From Siderastrea siderea (Eukaryota > Cnidaria > Anthozoa > Scleractinia > Rhizangiidae): a stretch of DNA of 64,000 bases. Numbering within the stretch: position 1 is the first letter of the stretch; every line of letters starts with the position of its first letter. The translations under genes and the position numbers were made by a program. Below the pieces are notes generated by a model. It was given only the letters and a program-made list of their open reading frames with translations, did no database searches and was not told where the DNA came from. Where the stretch lies: the NCBI GenBank assembly GCA_964030785.1, contig OZ034978.1:18018453-18082452 (forward strand), given 5' to 3'. Shown here one piece after another: positions 20,201 through 32,900 of this stretch.

Positions 20201-23200
20201 CAATAAGAAAATACAACTCGAAGAAGGCAAGCCAGCAAAATTTTCTCAACAAAAACACAGGAATACTCGCCTTTTTCGGAGAATAACCAGGCCTTTTTTT
20301 ATTCCATTGCTGGTATTTCCTTTCACTTTACAACGGTAAGTGAGAGAAAAGTTCCATGTTAAGAAAAAAAATCCAACATTTCGTTGTGTGGGAGGAGTGA
20401 AATGATTTCACTTCAAGTTTTCTCACGGATTGGAGTGGTCCATACCTGGGGTCCGGATGGGAAAATCCGGACCGCTGGAGCGCGCGTCATTAGCCAATCA
20501 GATTCAAGGATTTAGGATTCTTGACCGCTGAGATGCTTCAGAAAAAAATAAGATACGATAACACTACAACTGATATAGTTTGATACATTTCTTCATGTCT
20601 TGCGTGACTAGTTACGTCATGTAGCAAAGTGTCAAAACAAAAAACACTTTCGCATTTTTTAGATGAATACTTAAGGCCTCAAAGTATGTCCTGACATTGG
20701 ACTTCCATAATATGAATGATAAGTCTTGCATTAGCACTGGCAGATAGTTTCACTGTGACTTCTTACCCCCCCCCCCCCCTTCTCCTAGGATTTCTCCTTG
20801 AGATAAATTTTTAAGAGTTATACTTCTTGAATCATTGATTATGTTTTGTTATTTTGCAGAATCTGCATGGGTTCTTTCCACAGCTCCTTAGTAACATTTT
20901 TGGCTATTCCAGCAGTACTGATTGGGGTCTTAAGACTCTGTCTCGTGACAGTAGAGATTTTGCTGCTGTGAAGAAATTTCTGTCTCCAAGTGGTGCACTT
21001 TTCAAATTGATTGACAAGCTACAGGCTGATGACCAACACAGATATGAATTTTTTATCAGTTGTCTTCCAGTAAGTTTGGTTTATCTTCACCTTCTTTTGT
21101 TTTATGTCAGCAGGATTTTTTTATGCAAAATACTGTCTTTTATAATTTAACCCTGGTAGGATTGCAACCCTGGTAGAAATCCTACACAGATTTTTACAGG
21201 ATTTTGTAGGATTCGGTAAGATTGTACAGGATCCTCTGTTATCCTATCCAGAATCCTAAAAAGGAGAAATCCTAATCATAATTTGTAAGATCCTACAGGA
21301 TCTTACTACTGTCATGTACCCTCTCATAAAATAAAGTTGATTAATTTAACAGTAAGACTTGACATCATCATCATCATTATCCAGTTTAGCAAGGCTAACA
21401 AATATTTGAATTCTTTCTCCCTCAGACTCACTACCTGTGACCTCATACCTTTAAGCACAACATAAACTTTCATTATTATTGTTTCTGTTTCATGTACAGT
21501 TTCCAACACAAAATGCTTTGTCGGAAGGCAGGATTCCAGTTTTATATCATGATAAATTGCCTATCAGAACTCCTGGTGAGACTATTAATGCTGTGTTACT
21601 GAGTATCCTTTTGATAGCTAAACAGCCATTCTTGCTTAGAAACGCAATGGTTCATGTCAACTTTTTTCCCATCATCTCTTCCTGCCAAGGTGTATCAGGC
21701 TGTTGCCGCCTACAGCACACTGAGGCAGTTTCCAGTTAGTAAAAATTTTGTTTGCCTTTCCTGTTTACGTAGTGAAGCAGTTTGTATCTGAGAGGAAAGT
21801 AAATATGTTTGTTGCGCTGGATGTTAAACAAAGTCTGTTGTAAAGTGCATGTCACTTACAACTTTAGGACCAATATATGATATGAGCCAATGTATTACTC
21901 ACAGGTTTCTCGTGCTTATAGCCTCACTCACTGCTACCTTCTTCAGGAATGCTAATGAAAAGTGCCTGGGTTAAACGTCTGATCAAGATATGGCTTGTGT
22001 ATAAAAGGGTACAAACAAACAAAGTCCTGTCTGTAACCTTACAATGTTTAAAATGGAGTAGCCTCATCCTGGAAGGAGAAGTGATACTCCTAGTTGCACA
22101 TGATATGGTTAAACTCTCAATGGGATGCCTGTGGTTTGTGTGTGTATACCAACCTAATCTACTACCAGCCAAAGTCAGTCCTATTATTACTGGAAGTTCC
22201 TAAGTTATAGAACACAGAGTTTCCATCGAGTGTCACTAATTTGTGCTTTACTGTACCCTGTGATTAGTCTAAAAAACTTGCCTTGTGTTATAAGGAAAAC
22301 CAGAACCAGTTGTAAATTGGTTGTGCTCTTGACATCTGATACATGTATTTACATGTACTTTACTTTGATTGGTGCATTATGTTGTTTAGCACCTATTGTG
22401 CCAGGCCAAAGGGATTATTTGGTTTTTTGACTTTTCCTTGAAAGCTGCTCTACTGATCAGAGTATTCCTTTTCAAAGAAACTGGGTTAAAAGAAATTAAT
22501 ATCAGGGGCTAGAAATAATGAAAATTCCTGACACACCTCAAGGTTTCTTCCTGGTAAAAAAAAAAAAAAACAGCTAATAGAGTTGTAGGCTTGATTTCTG
22601 CCCCTCCAAAAAGCAGCTGGTAATCAAGCCTAGTAGAGTTGGAGGTGATAGAGTTATATACTCGGAAGCCATGAAAGGATGTCTCTGTAAGTTGATGACC
22701 AAGGGGAAATGTTCTTGCAGTTTTGTCAAAATCCCCAACAATATACAGTAGTCTATAGGTCGCTGGAATAGATATATTATAGGATCTTTGCACATCAATT
22801 TCAATTCAACCCTTTGTACTGTATTTTCTAAAAAGTTGTAACTTTTGGTGTTTTTGATACTTTCAATGTTGCTTAACTTTTGTAAGATACCTTTGAATAC
22901 TACATGTTCCATTATGCCTACTATATTGTGCATCAACACACTAACAGGGTAAGATGTCCCACTATAGTATTGTGTAATTTTGTATGTTGCTTTACAAAAA
23001 GAGAAAATGCAGGTTGTGTTTTCTAAACTTGGAAAATGCAGGTTTGGTTATATAAACTTGGATTTTTTGGAAAAAGGGCATGTGTCAATACGGACTTGAA
23101 ATCCAAATTGTTCTAATTAAGCTCTACTTTGACAAACTGATTATCATTTGGAAGCTAATTCCATATTATTTTATGCTTTAGCCTGAAGAATTAGATGATC

Positions 23201-26200
23201 ACTTTTTCCCAAAAGATGGAGCATGTTTGCTTGTTGCAGCCCTGTCCGAAAATGATTTGTAGCAACAGGCCACATAACAGTAGAAGTAGGCAGCAAGGAT
23301 TGGGTCTTTCTGACTGCTAAGAGGTTCCTCGGGAACCCCAGTATGAAACAAGCGGTAAATTATTGTCTGTAGATAGGAAAATTGCCAGCTGCCGGCACAG
23401 TTTGACATGGCTGTCATTAGATATGAGGTGATTCAGTACTTCTTGCCAGGATTGCTGTTTATTGCCGCATGTCTGCCAATATATGCTCCTGGCTCTTATT
23501 GTTAATTAAAGATACAAGCTTTCTTAAGGCGCTTATGGTGAACTAAATTTTGATGTTGTTAGTGTTGTTTATTGTTGTTGTGTTTAATACTTTTCTGCAA
23601 CAACCCATCATTACCTTATGCTTGTAGGAATCCAGCATGAACTCCACTCAGGACCATCTGTACTTGTTTGTTTTGGAGGACTACCTTAACTACTTTTTAC
23701 CCTCTGATGGATCAGCCATTTTATCAAGCAATTTGAAGACTAAAGCCTCTGTCAGTTCAATAAGGAAAGTTCCTACATCTTGGTAAGATTTAGACATGAA
23801 TCTTTTTCAAAGTAGAATCTTATTGCCGGTTTTCGTGTCAGTGATGTCATAATAATTCGAAAATGTAAGCTAAGGCTGCCACAAAGCTCTTCTTTTAATA
23901 TATTCTGCATACCAGTGAGAAAAATCGTCATGACAAATTTTATGTTGATATGTTGCTTCACTTTAGAAATAAACGGTTTTGTAATTTGATCAATTTCGTG
24001 GCAGCCCAATACACAGGAATTCTCAAGATGTCATAAAACTAATATTTTTGCATTACTTTAATTCAGTTTTCAAGTACAATAATAGTGTAAAAGTGTCGTC
24101 TAAATAATTCTGAAGAGAATGTAGGGAATATCAATTTCATACATTATCTAGTGCTTTATTTCTTGTACTGGCTTTCATGGCCACCACATTAGTGTCCTAA
24201 CAATGGACACCAACATGAAAATTATTTCCCTGCTAACTTTATTCTGAAGACTATTATAGAGCCAGAAATTGTTCTAATTATTTCTTTTACCTACTGTTTA
24301 ACTCCCTTGTTTCTGAATCTAGTTCATGCAATCAAACTCATTTTATCATACTGTTGCAAACCAAGAATTAACTCAAACTGTCAGTAATAACAAAAAAGTG
24401 AAAACTGTTTGAGAAATCAAAGGGCAGAGTAATTAGGGCAAAAGTAATATGTGAAGCAGGGGAAACTGCCCCAGTTCAAGTCAGAGTTTCTGGGGCTCGA
24501 GTTATGAGTCATGAAATCAGAAAGTTTTCTCTCTTATCCAGCTTTTGCCATCTTTATAGATTGTACAGTATGTGAAAACAATACCACGTTGGATTTTTCG
24601 AGACAGCTAGGGAAATGACTGTTTTTTTTTTCGTATGCTAATTTGGGGTTAGCAGTGTTCTCCTTATCAGGCGGTAACCGGTAAAATTTACCACTTGTAG
24701 CACCATTTGTTACCGGTTGAAATCATGTACTCAGGCCTGGTTTAGAAATACCCAACAGATTTGGTAATAGCAATAATCTTATCTTCTCGACGTTACTCCG
24801 TGCAATTCTACGTTCCTAAGATGTTAGATCTTTTTCACGTTTCTCTGACGGTATGTTAGTACGTTCGACACTTTCTACACGTTAGTGCGTTTGTCAGTGT
24901 TTAATATTCTTATCTTCTCGACTTTTCTTCGTGTGTTAGAACGCTGGAAAAATATTAGACTTGTTATGTTCTTGACGTTTGTCCGTATGTTACAGTTAGT
25001 TTATCCATAAGATGCTGTTAATTTTATCTCCTTGATATTTCTCTGTACTTTAGCTGCTTAGCATGTTTGTAAGGTGCTGTTAGTAGTAAGCTTATCTCTT
25101 CCTCTGAGTTTTTCATTTGCGCCTTCGAAAGATACTGAAGCTTTATCTTCTTAGCATTTCTCTGTATGCCGGTTATTACATTCGTAAGTTGCTGTAGGCA
25201 TTTTCATCTAGATGTGTATCTGTAGTCAAACATGTTCCTTAAAACAGGAATCGCAAACGTCTGGCGTTTTGAAGCATTTTCAAGACATGTGTGATCTTAG
25301 TGCCGTGAGCAATATTCTGGGTCTTTCGATGATACTTCCACTCTAGCGTAGAAAAGGATTTTCAACAGAGCTGCTTTACTGGCCTGGAAAACTGACTTAC
25401 CTGTTGCCCTGAAAACTAGGGAGAAGACTGGGTTAGGTTATTATAATCTATTCACTCTTTCATTGGTTAACTTGAATATGAATGGTTATCGTACATGTTA
25501 CCAACCAACATGTTATTTACCATGCCGCAAGAAAATACACTGTCCAGTGGACTCTCTTCTCCCCAGCATCTCTTGCTTCACAAGATGGCACAACGAGAGA
25601 CCCTGAGAACGCAGTGATATCTAGCACTTTTCTTAATAGCAAATGTACTGTGCTGTTCAATCATGACTTTCATATCTTGTCACCATCATCAATTTTCAAA
25701 CCTCTGGCCTTTTCTTTTTGTCGTTTAACCAGGCATGATCCCAATCACTATGCAAGATCACAGCACTTTCAGAATCAGTTCAGAGGTTTGATCAAGCCTT
25801 CATCAGGCAGAGCCAGTCCACCCACTGTGCATCATGGGTTGTTTGATCATGGCTCTCAGGAAATCTGGAGATCAGAAACCTTTTTACAAGTAAGACAAAT
25901 AAAACACTGGTGCAAATGTGACAGGGAGTTTGGAAAAATTTGAAAATTTATAAGCACTGTTGAATTCTCCCAGACATCTTCCAAAATGTTCTGTGATGTC
26001 ATACCTGTGTTTGTCTTAGCTGGTCATGTTTTATCATTAAACGTTAATAACATTAATTTTATAGATAAATAACTGTCACTTGTCACTAAAAATCACTAAT
26101 TTATGCCACTAAGAAATTTTCAAAGCCAAAAATTGTTATTTTCCAACTTTCAGATTATGATTGAATTTTGGTTGAATCAGAATACAGAGGATTCCATTTC

Positions 26201-27345
26201 AAGCAATGTTCTTTCACATGGACAGGTAGAACAGTAACTAAATAGGCTTAGATAACTGTGTAGTACATGGCCTCATTTATTGTAAAGTGGATGTGGGTTT
26301 GGCTGTTGTAGCTAATTTTCAGGCATTCCTCTCAATTAATGTGATAAAAATGGAGCAATTTCTACTCCCTCAGATAGGGTGATAATCCAGCCCAACATTA
26401 CCCCCAGAATTCTATCAGGTTTTGTAAACAGTTCTTTTGTACCTATTTATATACCTGGGTAGAGAGAAGCAGTCCTGCATTAAGTTACCTGTCTATAGAG
26501 ACAACACAACACTAACTTCAGGGACCAAGCCTGAACCCTTTAAGCCTAGATATGAAAATGCATATTCTCTTTACTGTTCTTCATACATTTCTTATGGAAC
26601 TACGTGTAGTAAAGAGAATTTGTTTAAATATCAAGACAGCTCATCCTTGGCGATCAAGTTTGAACAAGTAGTGATGATGGAAAGAGAAATTTCGTCGTTA
26701 ACTGAAGACACGTAGCGTTGGAACGTGTTAGAGGAAGGGGGCGAAAAATTTGGTCAGTCTGACAATCGGCTGTAAACTTTTATTGTTAATGATATCCTAT
26801 GGGGGTCTGCATGGGAGAGGGGTTATCTTTTACTTTTGGTTTTGAGAGGGTTATATTTCCAGAGTAGATTACACCTATGGTAGTGAATTAATTGGTTATG
26901 AAAAGACTGTCTTTAACTCAGACAAATTATTTCAATTCATGCATTTGAAATAATTATAAATATTATGAAGATGGGACAAATATGCTAGACTCTACACTCT
27001 GGTTTAATTTCGTCGAATCTAAACATTTAAGGGTGAAAACAAGCTAAGATTTTGATCAACCAAATGCAATAATAGAAAAGGTTAATTCAACCTTTAACCC
27101 AGGCATTTTGTTGGGGATCGCCTTTCGACAAGTAGTCACGCAAACTGATACACGTTACGTAATTTTATAAAATGCACGGCATTCTCTCTGAAAATGTGAG
27201 GGCTGTAGGAGAATTCAGAGGTTTAATTCTAGCAACTGTCTGTCCATGCAGACTACTTAGCTCACAGGAGCCTTTGATTTAAACCATCAACCTTCAAATC
27301 TCCCAATGATAATTATTGGGAGAAAATGCGCTATATAAGTTCTGA

Positions 27346-27378
<33 letters not shown>

Positions 27379-29857
27379 GTTGTTGTTGTTGTTATTAGAA
27401 AACACTACGCCACCACTTTTTCATATAAGATTGACCAACCAGTACTAATCGGATGGTGGAACTTTTAAAGCATGAGACTGGTTGATGGTTGTCTTGCATT
27501 ATTTTTCTTGCCACATGCAGCAATATTTCATGCCATCTTTAGACCATGTGCGAGTGGTGAGGATTCTAGTGAAGCATGTTCACTCCTTTGTGTATTCCAA
27601 GGGCCCAGATGTGAACCATCTCTCTATTCTGCACCCCTCTGATGAACTAAGGAGGTAATACAATATTAATGTTAGTGGTAGAAATCCTACATGTATACAG
27701 GATCCTACAGGATTTTCTGTGTGATCCAACTCAGAATTCTAAATGGCAATAATCCTTATCACATTTTATAAGATCCTACTCAGGATCCTGTATAATGTTT
27801 TAGGATCCTGCATAAGATCTTTAATATTGGATCCTACTAAGATCGATCCTACAGAATCCCATTTAGGATCTTACAGATCCTACAGGTCTTAGTAGGATCT
27901 TGTCAGGATCCTGGGTTAGGATCCCACAAGATCCTCAGGGGCACCCAACTGCTTGTTTAGGGGTATATCTGTTCGGAAGTCCAAACCTCGCCTGAGATAT
28001 TTGGATTTAACTGCAGAGATTTCTTTAGCGAAACATCACCTTAGACTTAAGCAACAAAGAACTTGTTAGTTCCTATATTGTTTTCGGAGACAAGTATCAA
28101 AAAAAAATCTAACCTTGCTCGATCGCTTGTTTACATGTACCATTGATATATCCTTGAATAACAGCCAGGAATGGTCTTTCCTCTCTGCCTCTTTCAGTTT
28201 ATCAGAGTGACAAAAGTTTTTGGGAAAATCAATTGAGCTATTTTAATGGTTTAGCTTTTCCTACAAGTATTACTAATTTAGAGCCACTTTCCACAGGAAT
28301 CCAGCTAGTAAAGAGACACACGGGGAAAAGAAACCGCCGTTCTAAATTGTGCAAAAGCCGTCATCATTAATTGACTGATCTGTGATTCATGTTCTTAAAA
28401 CCAAAGGAATAGCATTTACATGTAGTTTGTATTTTAGTACCCTGTAGCTGTTAGTGACCCAAGTAACGGCTACATGGGAAACTATCATGAAGGCAGGAAT
28501 TGTTTAGTATAAAATAAACTTCATTTTCTTGTTCATCAGTTTATGGAAGTGTCATATTGTAACAAACTTAAACAAAACTTGTTTAATAACAAATCATGAG
28601 ACTGCATAGTACAGAGAAACTCTTGTTCTTATCTTATGAGTTTATAGACTGACAAATTGTTATATCTTATAGAGTCATCATACCTCAGTTTCTTCAAAAG
28701 AAGTTGTATCACTTTCTACATCACTGTTTTTCTCACTGGCCTCTGGACCCCTCCTTTAGATATGTAAGTATTACTGCTATGTTTGTAAAAAAGAAAAGTA
28801 GAAAAACAATTTGATAGCTCACCGTCCAACTGAAGTTACTGAAGTCAAAATTGACCAAATTTCAGGTTTATCTTGTATGTAACTGTTCATACTATCTTGT
28901 CTTCTGCACTTTGTGCATCCATAATAGAAAAGCCTACTGAAGGTCAGACCCTGTTTAAATAATTTCCATCTTGTGGAAGAAAAGGAAGGGCAGAGTCTGC
29001 CCCCTTTGTATACTCCAACAGTGTTAAAGCTGTAAAATTAATCATCTGTTATAGGTGATGGAGACCTGGCTAAGCTATATCCAGCCATGGAGGTATTCAA
29101 AGGTTCATGGTTCTGTTGTAAGCGGGGTTGCTGAAGACTCCAGAGAATCTGCAAGTCCAGAATGGTGAGTACCTAAAGGCACATGCAATATGTTGTGTGA
29201 CTTGCCATGTGTTTCACAGTATAATATACCTTGAATCAGCTTAAATTGTTTCAGCAGCTGCAAAAATTAGAATCAATTTCTAATTTTTTTTTTTTTTTTG
29301 CAATGACTGTCACAGTCACAGCTTTTGTAAGGATGTGCCTGGCTATACACCCACTTCTGCAACTTGTCTTGCCACTTGTCTGCCGTGTTTATTATAGTTA
29401 TTTTTTCCTTTCTACCATTTTTTTTAATTATCATTTTCATGGGCTGAAGTTCTTATCTTTTTAATTTAGAAGGATCGGCTCTCAATGGACACAACTCTTC
29501 TTTCCATCTTTGCAAGCATTTTTGTGACTTTTTCACACTTCTGCTGTCAGAACACCCCCACAGTCCTTTGTAGTCATTCATGGCTTCCATGTCCACTGGC
29601 CAATTAAAATGAAAGAAATGTGAGAGGTAGAGTTGTCAAGTTTTGTGTTCCCACTTGCAACTTCTTCTCATACTAATAGTTCTTAGTCTTGTTTGTTCAG
29701 TAGTAGAAATGGAAGCCATCAAAAATGTCAAAAAGTGTGTAAAAGTGGCAATGGAGTGACACAATATTAGTACTTTAACTACAGAGGCTCACTTGGCCTC
29801 AAGTGGAGAGATCAAAGTTAAGGTCATCTCTGTCTCTTTAATGCAGACATTTAAAAA

Positions 29858-29940
<83 letters not shown>

Positions 29941-32900
29941 ATGCAGTCATTCAAAAAACCTGACTGTACCATATACAACTACAAACTTATTTAATTAGTA
30001 ATGATTTTGTCATTTATATAGAGAAGATTGCCATTTGAGTCAGGGACCTCAAATTCCCTTTTACTGTGTCTAATTAAATTTTCTATGTTTTCTTTCTTTG
30101 TCAGGAAATCCTTTATTTTTGAAAACCTGCTGTTCTATTCTGCATTACTATTTGAGTTTGTCTCTCGTGCCTGTCGCTTCAACCTTTGTTCTGCTAAAGA
30201 TGCTTACCTCCTTTTTAGGGTCATTAAGGTAACAACGGAATTCTTTGTTTAATAATTTATCTTCATAAGCCCTCTCATAATCGTAAAATTCATCCTTAAA
30301 ATAGAATTCTTTCTTTCATTTTGGTAATTGGGTTAACTATTTCAATTAACTAGTTATGCATTGCTTTCTCTATGTCCTGGAATACCTTATAAGAGACTTG
30401 ATCCTTAAAGTAAATTAGCTCTATGCTCTATGAGTTAGATAAGTTATAAGTGTTTTACCCTTTATTTTTATTCAGGTATTTGCTCAGTCAAATCTGTTAG
30501 ACATAATTGAAGAAGGTTGGTATCAGGTTTCTCTAAACTACATAGACAGGCTTTTTTGTTCAAAGTCTTATAAAGGTGTACAGTTATCTTTTAACAACTT
30601 GTGTTTGTAGTTTTCACTGCTGCAATAAAACAATGAGGTAGAGTTTCAACCTAAAGTTATACATCCATTAGAATTGCTGGGCTTGATTATTCCTTTGATG
30701 TTCAGTTTCATGCATAGAATTAGCTTTTCAATGAAATGCAGATGGTAAATTGAATTGTTATTGAGTAGGTTTGCACCAGTAACAGTGCATTTGTTGTACA
30801 GGGGAACCCGATTAATCTGGTCAGTTACAGACCAACGGAAACAAGTCATATTAATGAAGTGGCCAGATTAATGGTCTTTTCATGCAAAAAAGCCTGAGTC
30901 AACATTTGTTCCAGTCAAAATACTTGTGAAGTGACAACAGTAATGAGGCAAGTGGCCATGAGGCAGGGCTCCACTTTTTTAGGTTTCCTGTGTATTAATT
31001 CTTTTTAGTCTGTGTTTCCTTTCTTCCAGATTAGGAGAGTTTGTGATTCATAATTATTGTGAAACAAAGGAAACTATTAGAAAATCAAATTTAAAATTAT
31101 CTTAGGCATAACATTGCAAGTCGAATGGAGCCGAGTCCAGCGTGGCCGAGTCCAGTGGGCTGTGTGAGGGTTGTAATGTTGTCGTCATTGTCAGGACATG
31201 GGATGAAAAACTGCAAAAGACCAACTTCCAGTCACTGTGGACAGTACAGTAGGGTGGGACAAAAATCAACAGTGGGAATGAAGATTTTAATTTTAAGTCT
31301 GTTTTGAGGCCTTTTTTTATCTTGTACTTTTGTTTCAGGAGAAAATGCTTATTTAACAACATCTGGTAATCACCGTAACACCCCACAATCTAGCCTGGCC
31401 ACACCTAGCTCAGCTATCAAAGCACATATCATGGAACTGGAAGGATCATCATACTCACTGAGGTCACTGTTTCATCTTCCAGGCACGATAAAGGTCAGGT
31501 CTCCAGCATGTATCCTTTGCTTTTTTGCCCTTTCACCAATCCCCTTCAGTTATTTTGTGCAACCATGTTTTGTTAGAGGGAGGAGGATGAGAACCATTTG
31601 TTCTAAGTAGCTGGGAATTGAACCATCAGAGTTAGACAAAAGGATGTGTAATTTTTCTGACTAATGACTAATACTATTCTGAGGTGCATTAATTACACTC
31701 AAGCGAAGAAAACCGTGAACACTGAAAATATTTCTGGAATGTTCATTGTGTTTTGACCAATCATGTGCGATACCTTGTAACCGCAGAAAACGAATGGGTT
31801 GCTCAGTCACGGAAAGGATTTGGTTCTCAATTTGTTTCAAAAGACCTCAAGATTTAACGATTTCGGCCTAAATAAATCAAGTCAGCTGTGCTATCAGAAA
31901 TAATAGCAGCTTTGGGCGAATTTTAAGGGAGGACATTGCAATTTTTACATCAAGGTGAAATAAGTGCCGCTTGAGTTGCTTTTATTTGAAATGTCGGCAC
32001 CACTAATAGTTGGGCCGCCATGTCGAAAAATTTTATTGTCCAAAAGCGCTCAAACATATTTTTGCTTGCGTAGTGCATGTGGCTCTCAGATAGAAAGTAA
32101 TAGTAATTTCAATTCCTGTAAGATAAAGATGAAGATTAAATCTTGAGGCCTTTCAAAACAATTCGAGAACCAATTCGTTTTCTGCGGTTACAAGGTCTCG
32201 CGTGATTGGTCTAAACACACATTCCAGGAATATTTTCAGCATTCACGGTTTTCTTCGTTTGAGTGTAATTTGTTTATTTATATGTGATTTAAATTGGTAG
32301 ATCTTATAATAAGAATAAAATCATGCTTGGGTCAAGTGCTGAATGCACAATATCACTTGACAGGTTTCTTGTAAGTGTTATTTTGTGCATTGCTTCATTT
32401 AAATTAAAGAAAACCACTTTTTTAAAGGCAGCTCAGAAAGACCTCTGATCTAATAAATCTCAATTTCAGATAAACAAAAAGTGAACTCTTAAGTTAAACA
32501 GTTTGAGTCAAAAATGTTGCAAGTGACGTTCCTGGCTTTTTTCATTGAAAGTCATGCCTTTTTGCACAGAAAGAAAGAAATTAGGCCTCCAGAACCTTAG
32601 TTTTTCAACATTTTTGGCCATAAGGTTTCTGCCTAGAGCCCTTAATAATATAATGTAACCAACGTACCGTTAAATAATATAACCTTCCATTCATTTTGTT
32701 GTCAACGTAACATAATATTATTTATGCTTGACTGTGGTTATGTTTGTTTTTGTAGATGGGTGAGCTTCACTCCCGAGTGTTAGCTGCACTTGATGAGGCT
32801 TCCACTAAGGGCCAAGCAGGACAGCAGTCCCTTGAAGACAATGAAGGGTTTTTTGCTGTATTTTTGAAGGCCCTCAAGAGTGACACATCACAAGGAAGTG

